Shown here: piece by piece, positions 26,280 to 36,413 of the stretch
Position numbering within the stretch: position 1 is the first letter of the stretch
Layout of the letters: each line of letters begins with the position of its first letter
Source: Rheum nobile
Taxonomy: Eukaryota > Streptophyta > Magnoliopsida > Caryophyllales > Polygonaceae
Length of the DNA stretch: 64,000 nt
NCBI GenBank assembly: GCA_027886185.1
Contig: WOAB01000226.1
Location: forward strand, 1-64,000
Direction of reading: 5' to 3'
Program-made: the position numbers and the translations under genes
The notes under the pieces: model-generated
What the model was told of the DNA's origin: nothing
Databases searched by the model: none
What the model saw: only the letters and a program-made list of their open reading frames with translations

Positions 26280-26395
26280 CGGCGACCGCCGTGGTTGGGC
26301 CCGAGGAGTCAGCGTGTCAGCTTCTAGCTGGCCGCGACAGGACTAGCGACGGCGACCGCCGCGTGCCCGCCGCAGGCTAAAAACGGCGCTCGCCG
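26280..26395. repeat. GC-rich hairpin words, cluster 1 of the solo LTR
   Basis: CGGCGACCGCCG at 26280 and 26350 and the variant CGGCGCTCGCCG at 26384: four-base arms CGGC/GCCG around a GACC or GCTC loop. The cluster starts 252 bp from the LTR start, nearly the same offset as the cluster in the element C LTR. Confidence 0.85.
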
Positions 26396-26756
26396 TGTTT
26401 TGTCCAGTGGGCATTGCCCGTTGGTCGCCGGCGGTAATCGAGGCACGCCGATCTTGCTTTCGGCCGCGTCTTAGGGTTTGGTTGAGGCTCCCAGGTGTTT
26501 GGCTATAAATAGGGGTGTTTGGGAGAGGGTTTTGAGGCCCTTCCAACCCCGAATCGCTGCCGGATTTCCTTCTCGTCGGAGTTGGTTTTCGCCGGAGTTT
26601 GAAGGTCTCGCCGGTGTTGCTTTGGTGTGTTTCCTGAGTGCCTTTGTGAAGCTTTTGGTTAGCCTTGGAGTTTAGAAGCCAAAGCAAGTCGAAGGAGGCC
26701 GAACCGCTCATGTTTTGGGGTGAGATTTCTCTCGTCTCTGTCGACCGTGTTCTTCA

Positions 26757-26829
26757 CGGTGACCGCCGTGTTCTTCACGGCGACCGCCGTGATGAATGCG
26801 GCGACCGCCGCCAAGAACGGCGACCGCCG
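26757..26829. repeat. GC-rich hairpin words, cluster 2 of the solo LTR
   Basis: Four words of the form CGGYGACCGCCG start at 26757, 26778, 26799 and 26818, so the step is 21, 21 and 19 bp with variable spacers. The cluster lies 729 bp from the LTR start. Confidence 0.88.
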
Positions 26830-27423
26830 CCAGTGCCCAGAATGCCTTCGTGGCTTTGGCTTGGTTGGTTGTCGTCGTGGCGTCTTTCCTTCCGTGTTCT
26901 TTCGCCGTGTTTAGATTCGTACTGTTTATGTCGGATCTAACTTAGGGTTCCTTTTATGGGTCGACTCGAAGGTTGTTGTGCTGTCGGATCTATACCCGTG
27001 TCAAGCCGGAATCCAGTTGTCGTCTTTAGACTATTCTGCGGATTAAGGCAAGTGGCGGTTCGCTCTTGCTCATCGTTCCATATTTACATTAATTATCAGT
27101 TGTTTATCTGAGTAATTAATTTGGAATGATTATGGTGTTCATCTGGAAACGGTTTTGTTAACTATTTTGGAAAACTAAAATATGATGTTATAATATGTTG
27201 TATATCTGTTAGAAGAACGCTATTATATATATATATGTGATTAATACAGATATTATTATAGGTTGTATATTGTTAGAACAACGCTATTTTATCTGTTTCT
27301 GGCCGCGATGGCTTTGTTGTGATTGATTACTGTGTTGAACTGTTTAGTTAGCACGAATATTCGTAGGAACGCTACTGTGTATCTCATTGCGAGTGCTAGT
27401 CATTTCTTGATAACCTGGTGGTT

Positions 27424-27637
27424 AGGATTTAGTTCCTACCATCCTTCTCTAATGCCGTTTGTAGGGATTTAGTTCCCGACTCCGCCTTGAGGGATTTAGT
27501 TCCCGTGGGATTTAGTTCCCGATTCGACTCTTGGGATTTAGTTCCCGAGTCAACTCTGTCTTAGGGATTTAGTTCCCGAACCGACTTTAGGGATTTAGTT
27601 CCCAAGTCAACTCCGTCCATGGATTTAGTTCCCGACG
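27424..27637 (+). repeat. Minisatellite GGGATTTAGTTCCCGA in the solo LTR
   Basis: Eight copies of GGGATTTAGTTCCC (starts near 27424, 27463, 27491, 27507, 27533, 27563, 27589 and 27620) with 2-25 bp linkers such as CGACTCTT. The word itself is a near-palindrome (GGGA...TCCC). Absent at the matching place in the element C LTR. Confidence 0.92.
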
Positions 27638-27799
27638 GTATCTCTTTATCCCGATGGATGAGATGATTTAAAAGCCTATAACGTGATGTGGGTTTTTGGA
27701 ATTAAATAAGATAAAGTGCCCGAGTGCACATAATTAATATACCTTTGACGAGTAGTGCAGCTAAGTAAATAGTGCAACTAGGAAAGCTCGTCTCGACTG

Positions 27800-28010
27800 T
27801 TGATCAGAGTACGTTCTCTTTCCAATCTGGATTCGCTGTAAGCGATGAGGTTGGTCGTGAACCGAAACATCTTAGTCAGTTTTTAAATCGTTATGTGGTT
27901 CTGTAAGATCCAGACTTGAATGTAGTACGTTTTCCTTCCGATCTGGATTCGCTGTAAGCGGTGAGGTTGGTTGTGAGCCGAAGCATCTCAGTCAGCTTTT
28001 AATCGCTGTT
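27800..28010 (+). repeat. 116 bp tandem duplication in the solo LTR
   Basis: AGTACGTTYTCYTTCC followed by TCTGGATTCGCTGTAAGCG occurs at about 27808 and 27924, and the similarity continues through GAGGTTGGT and CTCAGTCAG. The element C LTR has a single related copy (near 56937). Confidence 0.85.
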
Positions 28011-29045
28011 GTTTGATGCAGTAAACATTCCAGATTTGTCATATTTCCTTAAAGACTCATTTCCGTTGGAGTCTTCTTTCGGGTCGATTTCTGTGAAGAT
28101 TCAGTCTTCCAGAATCTTCTCTTGTGCATATCTCTTGTTTATTCAAGTAGAGTATGGTGGTTGACAAGCGTACTCGATTATTATTCGAGGGATGAGGAGT
28201 CTAACCTAATACGATTGCTTAGAGCCATTCTGCTTTGTACCCTTGCTAGTCTATTCAAGTAGACTAACCCACAGACATTGTTCTCCGCATGTGGGCTGGT
28301 GTCATCCGTTCGATTCGGCACATCAGATAGAGCGAAGGTATGAGGAGACTAGATTGACTATGAAGACGACGATTGTTTTTGGATGTTTTAATAATTGCTT
28401 TTAATCAGGTTGAGATCCTTGGGCAGGTGACCATTACGATCACAACCCTTTTTGTAATATCTTTTAAAAAGTCTTCCGCTGTACTTTGTTTAAACTCTGT
28501 GTTTGGCATATTCGGGATTGGGATGTAATCCCGTAACTCATGTTTCATTTGATTGATGTTTTGATTTGGATACTTTGATCATTATGTATCATTGTATGCC
28601 TTAAATTGTATTTAAACCGGTAAAGCCTTGGGTGATCTCGGTAAGGAACACTGGGATCACTGGCGGTAATACCTTTCCAAATGGGTTAAGATTTGGGGGT
28701 GTTACAATGTGGTACATGATGTCGACAAATTATCAATATAGGAAATTCATCCCAAAATTGGTAAACATTCAAAACGTCGTCGCCCATCGCCCTCGTTTCC
28801 GATGTCGGTCGAGCTCCAAGTCTCTAGTGTTCTTTCCTCCCCAGACAACCATTCACCCAGGTAGAGTACCAGCGTTCTTTCTGTTTTTTTTTTTAAATGA
28901 AGATAACGTTAAGTTAACGATGCTTTAACGGTAAGGGTATTTCAAAAAAGAAGTAAATGTTTAGGGGTACCGTGCGAAATTGACCATACCTTTGAGTAGT
29001 TTGCGAAAAATGCTTAAACTCAAGGGTATCATACAAAATTTTTGG

Positions 29046-29479
29046 AAAAAAAAACTCAAGGGTATTTCAAAAAAGAACTAAAGTCTTTATAATAAATTGG
29101 CCAAACAAGACCTTACGTACTTGATTTAAAAAAAATATAAAAATTTACTTTTCAGTAATTTACATTTCATCCAAATATGGATTCTCATAACGTTTTGAAC
29201 CCAAGTCCTTGGTTCCATTTGGCCTTTTAATTTTGCTACTTTGCATAAATATATATTTATGTGAAAAGAGAATTTGATTAATTTTTTTTGTTATTTTATA
29301 TGAGCATAGATATTCAATATTTCGAATTGACTAAAAACATCAAGAGACTGATTATCTAAAAAGAAAAAAAAAACTACAAAGAAAAATAACAAAAAGGAAG
29401 AAAAGTCAATTTCCTTTTTCTTTTGCACTTTCTATATACCATGTATTTCATATTAACAACTTTTTATTAAACAAAAGCA
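29046..29479. other. AT-rich spacer
   Basis: No gene. AACTCAAGGGTATTTCAAAAAA just right of the MULE-like end (29053) repeats a phrase of that end itself (28934), so the boundary may be slightly duplicated or lie further out. Confidence 0.5.
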
Positions 29480-30110
29480 CTTTTAAAAAAGTTATCTCCA
29501 AGTCAAAAGCTCAACTCACAAAATGGAATGCAATCTCTATATTACAAATCGAGAGAACAACTCTAATAAAAAAAAAATTCTTGCAGCAAAATCAAATTTC
29601 ATTATACAAACCTTCATTTTACAAACAACATCACATGAAGAACTAGACATGATAAACAAATCTTTATTTTCTAACAAAGAACCTTCATATTTTCCCCTAA
29701 TGGGATGGAATACGTTTGTCAACCAACTAACATGAGAGGACTTGGAATTAAAAAAACGAAAGACATGAACCATGCCCTATAATTTAAACTCATGCATTTG
29801 GAAAATTATTGTTAAACCAAACTATTTTTTGGTGTAGATCATTACAGAAAAATACTTAAAAGACAAATAAATTCTCCAATATGAGAAAAAAGAAAATTTC
29901 TTCAGGCAATGAACGCAAATGATGAGAATTCGACAGATTTCAAAAAATGACTTATCTAGAAAGTAAGGGATGGTAAATCCATAAAATTCTGGAAAGATCA
30001 ATGGATCCTTGAAAAACCAATATGTGACATTTTACAAGCACCGCCTAACACTAACCAAAATACTTACGTGGCAACATTTATGGCAATTATATTGGAAAAA
30101 ATAAAAAATC
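29480..30110 (+). pseudogene. LINE reverse-transcriptase relic (3' part)
   Basis: Degenerate remains of the C-terminal part of a plant L1-type ORF2. In successive frames one can read FIIQTFILQTTSHEELDMI, then YVCQPTNMRGLGIKKTKDMN, then VRDGKSIKFWKDQWILEKP. These are the region after the reverse-transcriptase fingers, the (G)GLGI(R)K block and the W-N-G-K-S-I-FW-D-W block that plant LINEs share. Several frameshifts and stops separate them. This relic is unrelated to, and older-looking than, the LINE that begins at 30650. Neither end is defined. Confidence 0.78.
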
Positions 30111-30649
30111 ATATCATATGCATATCCTATCATAAATAATAATATTATTATTATATATTTGTGATATATAGATTATTTTTTATCATAAATTATCATATTG
30201 AAATTATACCCTAAATACCATAATTTAAATAATATGTTATATTATATATACAACTAAGAATATATTTAGTTACCTATTATATCACTAAAATTTTATATTA
30301 TATCGGTAAGAATATGACAAGTAGAATATAATGCAATTTTTTTTGATATGGTTATATGATTTTTTTATGAATAAATGTTGTACGCATATATCTTCCATTC
30401 ACTCAAATGGAAACACAACTCTTCATTTTCCACAATAGGTAAAGGGAAGGTGAAAAGGGTTTATTAAAAAAGTTATTAAAGGTCCAAAAGGGGGAATTTG
30501 TATTGTATACTGATTGAAAATGTGTTTGTTTAGTTTGATTTTGAACTGAGGAGAAAACCTACAACATCATTAGAAAAAACGCTCTCTTTTCATAAGTTGT
30601 AATTCGCCTGCCTTTCCCTTTCTGCCGGCGGCCTCTGACCGGCGAAATC
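30111..30649. other. AT-rich spacer up to the LINE start
   Basis: No gene. The last ~70 bp (CGCTCTC..., GCCTTTCCC..., GCCGGCGGCC) are richer in C and G and probably form the 5' UTR of the LINE. The upstream part is low-complexity AT. Confidence 0.5.
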
Positions 30650-31424
30650 ATGGCCTCCTCTCCTGGTGGCATGCGCTACTCTCCTTCAACGTCTGTCACC
30701 CATATGGAGGTGGATGCGTCTTTGCCCACCTCTGACAAACCATTTGGTGGATTCATCAATCCGTTTTTCTCCACAACATCTGCTTCTTCTAAGGAGACAC
30801 ATTTCCCACCGCTTGCTATGCCCCTCAATATCAGCCCGCTCTGCAGACTTTGCTCTCGTTCTTTCCTTCAAAGAGAAGGTTGCGCTTGGTTGCCCGAGTC
30901 AGCAAGATGATCCGTCGCCGACTATTTGGGGTGAACGCCCAGAACTATATGACACGGATGATGATTCAGATTCTGAAGCCGCCGATCCTTCTTGCCCTGT
31001 GGTACGACTTACTGCTGTAGAAAAGCGCGATCTACGCAAACCTTGGTCTCGCTCATTAATTGTCAATATGTTTGACAAGGGACCAGGCTACATACAGCTT
31101 AAGAAACGTCTGGACTATAAGTGGGCTCTCAAAAGATCATACACCTTGGTGGACATGGGCAATGATCACTATGTGGCTAAGTTAACCAATGATGCTGATT
31201 ACCATCATGTCCTAACGCAAGGTCCTTGGATGATTGGCGATAGTTATCTGATGATTCGTCAATGGATTCCAAACTTTGATCCTCATTATATTGTTGCAAA
31301 GATTCTCACTGCCTAGGTTCGGATCCCAGGTTTGAGTATGGAATACTTTCATGAAGGCTTTCTCAAGCGGGTGGGAAATTTGATTGGTCGAGTCACCTGT
31401 ATCGACAAAACCACCATTGCAGCG
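30650..31424 (+). pseudogene. LINE ORF1, N-terminal part with DUF4283
   Basis: ORF1 of plant LINEs is an RNA-binding gag-like protein. ATG at 30650 opens a frame (MASSPGGMRYSPSTS) that shifts near 30840; the following frame reads FALVLSFKEKVALG and then the DUF4283 block (PWSRSLIVNMFDKGPGYIQL, DDD-rich acidic stretch before it, GPWMIGDSYLMIRQWIPNF). A TAG at 31314 stands where the family has Trp, and the sense continues as VRIPGLSMEYFHEGFL up to 31424, where element A begins. The break is therefore a frameshift plus one stop plus a 19.8 kb insertion. Confidence 0.88.
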
Positions 31425-32368
31425 TGATGTGTCCTTGCCTCCTGTGACAAGTCGAATTGCCAAAGGTGATGACTTTGGATCTAGTCTTGGTTGGGAAGTC
31501 ACGCAGTGAATCGTCTCAGTGGTGAAGATGAAGGGAACGCGTTGAAGAACGCGATGATGGTCACGGTGGTGGTGCGGCGGTGAACGCGGTGGAAGCGATT
31601 TGAGGGAAGAATGATAACGGTGGCGGAAGCGATTGAATGAAGGGATAGCTGACTTGATGGGACAAGTCGTTGGTGTCGTAGCGTCGACTACGGATGAAAG
31701 AGATGCGAAGATAGATTTGCTTGAGAAGATCAAGCGTTTGCCGTAGCGTCGGCGGCGGAGGGAATGAGGATGAGAGGGATATGGGTGACGTCCGATCAAG
31801 AGAAAGGAGGAGTTAACACTCGACTTAAAACCTTGAACTTTAACTTGAACGTGCGAAATAACATTAACAAAGTTGGGTATAAATAGGGGAGGTGAGACGT
31901 CGGATGGGCCGAGTCGAACCTCGTGGGCTAGCCCATGCAAGCATGCAAAAGGCACAAACCCTAAAAGATATAACGACTGAAATGAAACTATCTAAAATGC
32001 TATAAAAGGAAACTATATAAAGTTATCAAAGGAAATTATATAAACATGCTGGAAATACCAAATATAGATAATGTCTTAAAAAGAACGCGTGACACTTCTA
32101 GAGCGGTGAAGGCTTTGAAGAGATCACCGCGAGAGACGACGAAGTGTCAAAGTCTTCAGAAGAACGCGTTGTTTCACTTCCGATGGTTGCGAGGACGACG
32201 AGTCTTGGATTGTCGTCTGGGCTTCCTTGGCTGAGGACGGCGTGTGCGATAAGTGATGCGACGGCGACGGCGATGGCCTTGGACCTAGACCTTGTCACTG
32301 AGCCCTCTGAGCGTAGGCTCATGGCTTCTTCCTCGTCTTGGGCCGTCATGGGAGGCATGGTCACATCA
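31425..32368 (-). repeat. Element A 3' LTR (left copy)
   Basis: Matches 50250-51192 nearly base for base. It contains the last ~270 bp of the integrase frame (32098-32368). Confidence 0.94.
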
Positions 32369-34494
32369 CCCTCCCTCACTTGGCTGTGAAGCGTCCCCGC
32401 TTCACCATCATCAAACTCTGGCTCAACATATGGAGTCAAGTCTGCCACGTTGAAGGACGCGTGGACTCCAAAATCTGGTGGGAGCTCGAGTTGATAAGCA
32501 TTATCCCCTATGGCTTTGATCACGTGGAAAGGGCCTTCTCCACGTGGTGCCAGTTTGTGTTTTCGCCGCGACGGGAACCTCTCTTTTCGTAGATGCACCC
32601 AGACAAGGTCTCCGGGGGCAAAGACGATGCGGCGGCGGCTTGAATTCTTCTGCGAGGCATACTGCGCGGCCCTCCTCTCCAATTGGTCTCTGGTACGTCG
32701 ATGTAGCTCTTGGACTTGCTCAACGCGATTGGAGGCGGAGACATGCACTGGGTCTCGCAGAGGTCGCGGCGACAAATCAAGTGGTGTCAAGGGGTTCATG
32801 CCATACACCACTTCAAAAGGTGTCAACCTGGTCGCCGTGTGTCTGCATCTATTGTAACAAAACTCGACAAGTGATAGTAAGTCCTCCCAACGCTTAAGGT
32901 TGGCTTTGAACATCGTGCGAAGGAGGGCTCCTAGAGTTCTATTCGTGACCTCCGTTTGGCCATCGGTTTGGCGGTGATAGCTAGTGGAAAATAGGAGTTT
33001 GGTTCCTAGCTTATCCCAAAGGGTTCTCCAAAAATGACCAACAAACTTAGAATCCCTACCACTCACTATGGTACGCGGGACTCCATGAAGACGCACCACA
33101 TGCTCAAAGAATAGATCGACAATCTCACTAGCACTATGGGTTGTCTTACAAGCAATAAAATGTACCATCTTAGAAAATCTATCTACAACCACAAAAATGG
33201 AGTCTTTACCTCGTCTAGAGAGGGGCAAACCCGTGATGAAATCCATAGACAAATCTTCCCATGAGGCACTAGGAATGGGCAAAGGAGTGTAGAGGCCGTG
33301 AGGACTAGACTTAGCTTTGGCTCTCTGGCAAGTCACACAACTTCTACAAAACCTAGTCACTTGCTGGGTCATCTTAGGCCAAAAGAAATGTTCTCTAAAC
33401 GCGTCTAAAGTTTTCCTAATCCCAAAATGTCCACGACTTGCGTGTGCTTCCTCAATCAATAGAAGCCTAATGGAGGATCTAGGAATGCAAAGACGACTAG
33501 CCTTGTATAAATAACCCTCCGAAAGGAAAAAGGTCTCAAACTCACGCGATCTCAGGCAATGCTCAAGAATAGGGGCAAAGAAAGGGTCACTAGCATATAA
33601 TTCCTTAATCAAAGCAAAACCCAGAATTTTAGTTTGCACCTGAGTCAAGAGAACATACTTGCGAGAGAGCGCATCGGCGACAATGTTGTCCTTTCCCTTT
33701 TTGTGGACCACGACATAAGGAAAAGTCTCCAGAAACTCCAGCCATCGAGCATGGCGTCGATTGAGGTGAGCTTGGCTCTTCAAGTAGCTCAACGCGGCGT
33801 GGTCACTGTGTATGACAAACTCACGCGGCCAAAGATAATGTTGCCATGTCTTCAGCACGCGTACTAAGGCATAAAGCTCTTTGTCGTAGGTGGGGTAATT
33901 TAGCATGGCCCCTGTGAGCACTTGACAAAGGTGATCGACATGGTCTTCTAGGCTCCGTGAATACACAAGGATGTCATCGAAATAAACGACAACAAACTTG
34001 TCAAGGAAAGATCTCAACATGTGGTTCATCACGCGCATGAAGGTGCTGGGCGCGTTCGTGAGCCCAAAGGGCATGACAAGCCACTCGTAGAGCCCATACT
34101 TTGTTTTGAACACAGTCTTTCACTCATCACCTTCTTTCATTCTGATCTGGTGATAACCACTCTTCAAATCAATCTTGGAGAAGAGTGTCGCACCATGAAG
34201 TTCATCAAGCATATCATCAAGGCGTGGAATAGGGTGCCTATACTTGACGGTGATCTGGTTTATCGCGCGATAATCAACACACATTCTCCATATGCCATCC
34301 TTTTTGGGCACAAGGATCACATGCACATCACAAGGGGAAAGAGATTCCCTTATGTACCCGCGATCCAATAATTCTTGGACTTGTCGCTGTAACTCCTTGG
34401 TCTCTTCTGGACCAGCTCTATACGCAGCGCGGTTGGGCAAAAGCCGAGAGCAAATACTTAATTTCCGCGACTGCGGATTTCTGGCCGCGGCCAC
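32098..34494 (-). pseudogene. Element A pol: reverse transcriptase, RNase H, integrase
   Basis: Copies the element RNA and inserts the cDNA. RT begins in a frame with PEETKELQRQVQELLDRGYI and VDYRAINQIT, SKIDLKSGYHQI; a TGA at 34117-34119 stands at a usual Trp, then the frame continues GLYEWLVMPFGLTNAPSTF and the catalytic VVYFDDILVYS. Directly after DHLCQVL the sequence jumps to AMLNYPTYDKELYALVR (RNase H), so about 130 codons (RT connection and start of RNase H) are deleted. RNase H has VIHSDHAALSYL. Integrase has the HHCC finger (AHASRGHFG, CRSCVTCQ), MDFITGLP, and GQTEVTNRT; the usual Asp of the SDRD block is Gly here (IVSGRDSKF), so a catalytic residue is lost. The frame ends in the 3' LTR at 32098. 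Confidence 0.93.
32369..32381 (-). promoter_or_regulatory. Element A polypurine tract
   Basis: The minus strand reads AAGTGAGGGAGGG directly next to the 3' LTR start (TGATGTGACC), the expected place for the plus-strand primer. Confidence 0.75.
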
Positions 34495-35469
34495 GGAGGA
34501 ACACGGAGGCGATCCGGAAGAGAATTTCCGAACTTTGTTTATTTTTACCTTTTTCCGATTTTCTTTATTTTATTTCGAACATTATACTTTAGTTTCCTTT
34601 TAGACTACTTTCGTTATCTTTTCCCTTTAGTTTCAGGGTTAGGTTATTTAACCTAGTTTTACCATTCATTGTTCATCATATTATTCATCATCGTTAATTT
34701 CCATTCAGCAGTTTTCCCTTTGAAGTTTATTTGTTTCCAAGAACTATGAAGAACTAAGAACCTTTGCTTAGTCCGACAATTGAAGCCTTTCGTATGATTT
34801 GATTGTGAGGTTACAACTCTATTCCCTGTTCCTTTGGATTATATTCTTGAACATATTCCTATTGATTATTATTGATTTGACTGGATTGATCACCTAGTTG
34901 ATATTAGTAATTGTCTATTGCTAGGGTTTGGATATTTCAGGTTGAGATTCCTTATCCGTTGTAGCATACATGATATTCTAGGACTGGTAGGACTAGTTTA
35001 TTATGAAAGAGATTTGATTATATGTTAAATACTGCGGGTCGTGGTATTGCATGTATCCTGGTTAATTCCTATGCTTCTTGCTGCTATTGAATTAAATCTT
35101 GAAGGTTGGTAGGGGTTGTTTAATAGTTAGGGTTGCCTGGACTGGTAGGACTGGTAACTAATTCAGAATAGAGACATGAATAATCAAAGGAAGGAATAAA
35201 GATAACCTAGGACCAATCAATCATATGAATGGTGGATATTTGTTTGGCTAAGTGTTTTCCCTTAATTGATTGAAACCCTTTGCTTTTGTTTATTTGTTTA
35301 CTTGTTTGCCAACAATCAACCAAAACCCCCCTTTGTTACTATTGCATGCAATTTTACATAAAGAAAGACAACTCCTCCCCGTGGGATTCGACCCTTGCTT
35401 GCCCAAACTACTAGTTTAGGTTTGTTTAGGATTATTTTGATCAGGTGATAAGACTAAAACCTGCTGTCA
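34440..35469 (+). mobile_element. Athila-like LTR fragment inserted between protease and RT of element A
   Basis: The protease frame of A stops at FTDVFPEEL (35467) and RT resumes at PNRAAYRAGPEE (34437); the ~1 kb between is foreign. Its right end (GACAACTCCTCCCCGTGGG, TCGACCCTTGCTTGCC, ending CCTGCTGTCA) has the same design as the LTR 3' end of element D (GACTCCCTGTGGATCGACCC..., TTGTCA). It also has the Athila-style phrases GAACTAAGAACCTTTGCTTAG and CTAGGGTTTGG. No TG start and no clear target duplication were found, so the left end is probably truncated with loss of some A sequence. It carries two GC-rich hairpin words 20 bp apart (34465, 34485). Confidence 0.7.
34465..34496. repeat. GC-rich hairpin word pair in the Athila-like fragment
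   Basis: CCGCGACTGCGG at 34465 and CCGCGGCCACGG at 34485, exactly 20 bp apart. The first has perfect four-base arms around GACT. Confidence 0.75.
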
Positions 35470-36413
35470 CAACTCCTCTGGGAAGACGTCGGTGAACGCG
35501 GCAAGCAACTTCACGATCGCTAGTGGCAAGGGCGCGTTCATCGACGAGTCAGGGATGCATGGTGTGGGCACAAGCAGAAAGCATGGAGTTTTCCCAGTCA
35601 CACACACAGTGAGATCACTAGGCCTGGCTAAAAGAACGCGTTGCTCATAGGTGCCTTGCAAAGGACGCGTTGGTGGCAACGGAGCGGCCAACTGTGTTGA
35701 GGGGAAGGCACAACTCGAATTCTGTGGGGCACTTGGTGTCCCAGCTGTGGCGTTGTGTTTCTTCTTGCCAATGCCTGGAGAAGACGAAGTGTTGCCAGAT
35801 TTTGAGGAGTTTTGCCTCTGTATTGCCTCTGGACACTCGTTTGACCTAGTTGACGCGGCCTCGATGGCTTTCTGGCGGTCGCGTTCTACCTGGTCCTGTA
35901 AGATCTCATGGGGAGACATTGGATGCATAGTGACGCGCTTCCCGTGGTAATTGAACACATAAATGTTCAAATAGCCATCATGGAGCACGCGCTTGTCGAA
36001 TTGCCATGGGCGCCCAAGCAAAATATGGGTGACGTCCATTGCAATGATATCACAAAGAATAGAATCACAGTATTGTCCTATGGAAAAAGAAATTAAACAT
36101 TGGCGAGATATTGTGTTACCTGGACTTGAAGAAATCCATTGGAGGGCATAAGGTTGTGGATGAGGCGTCGTAGGTAGTTTGAAGTGGTTGACGACCTTCT
36201 CATTCACAATATTTGCACAAGATCCTCCATCAATGATTACACTCAAGGAAGCTGTTTGGACTAGAGCCCTTGTGTGGAACAAGTTCTCGCGTTGATCGCG
36301 TAAGCTGGCTTCCTTGACGGTGAGGAGACGATGTGTCACCAAGCTCAATGGTGTGCCCGCGTGCAGAGAAGCGGGTTCGCAGTCATACACATCTTCGTCC
36401 TCTTCTTCGTTGC
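35470..36413 (-). pseudogene. Element A protease region
   Basis: Retroviral-type aspartic protease domain that processes the polyprotein. The active-site block is IIDGGSCANIV (DGGS in place of the commoner DSGA), followed by LLGRPWQFDK, the flap-to-C-terminal block. A Ser/Pro/Thr-rich linker follows and the frame ends LLAAFTDVFPEEL where the LTR fragment intrudes. Upstream it begins NEEEDEDVYDCEPASLH right at the element D junction (36413), so the protease was cut away from gag by D. Read through D, the first residues next to the junction come from D itself. Confidence 0.88.

Larger units (their letters stand above)
26028..28706 (+). mobile_element. Solo LTR of a Tekay/Del-like Ty3 element
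   Basis: Starts TGTGATACCCCG and ends GGGGTGTTACA, flanked by the perfect 5 bp duplication ATGTG (26023-26027 and 28707-28711). It is 2679 bp and related along its length to the element C LTR at 55398-57678: shared phrases include TTAAGGCAAGTGGCGGTTCG, AGAACAACGCTATT and CACTGGCGGTAATAC. No coding region is attached, so the internal part was lost by LTR-LTR recombination. It contains a minisatellite and a 116 bp duplication that element C lacks, which explain its greater length. Confidence 0.93.
25297..29045. mobile_element. MULE-like element with long imperfect inverted ends, split by a solo LTR
   Basis: About 130 bp at the left (25297-25425) match, inverted and imperfectly, about 150 bp at the right (28897-29045). 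Shared landmarks are CTTGAGTTT, ATGGTCAATTT and TTAAAGCATCGTT. Long inverted ends are typical of Mutator-like elements. The 9 bp flanks (AAAAAAATA and AAAAAAAAA) are too low in complexity to count as a sure target duplication. Removing the solo LTR leaves roughly 1.07 kb of cargo that includes a SelO-like gene fragment, so the element resembles a Pack-MULE. It encodes no transposase. Confidence 0.6.

Noticed and set aside
26343..26940. Open frames within the solo LTR
   Set aside because: They arise from the GC-rich word clusters and lie in LTR non-coding sequence.
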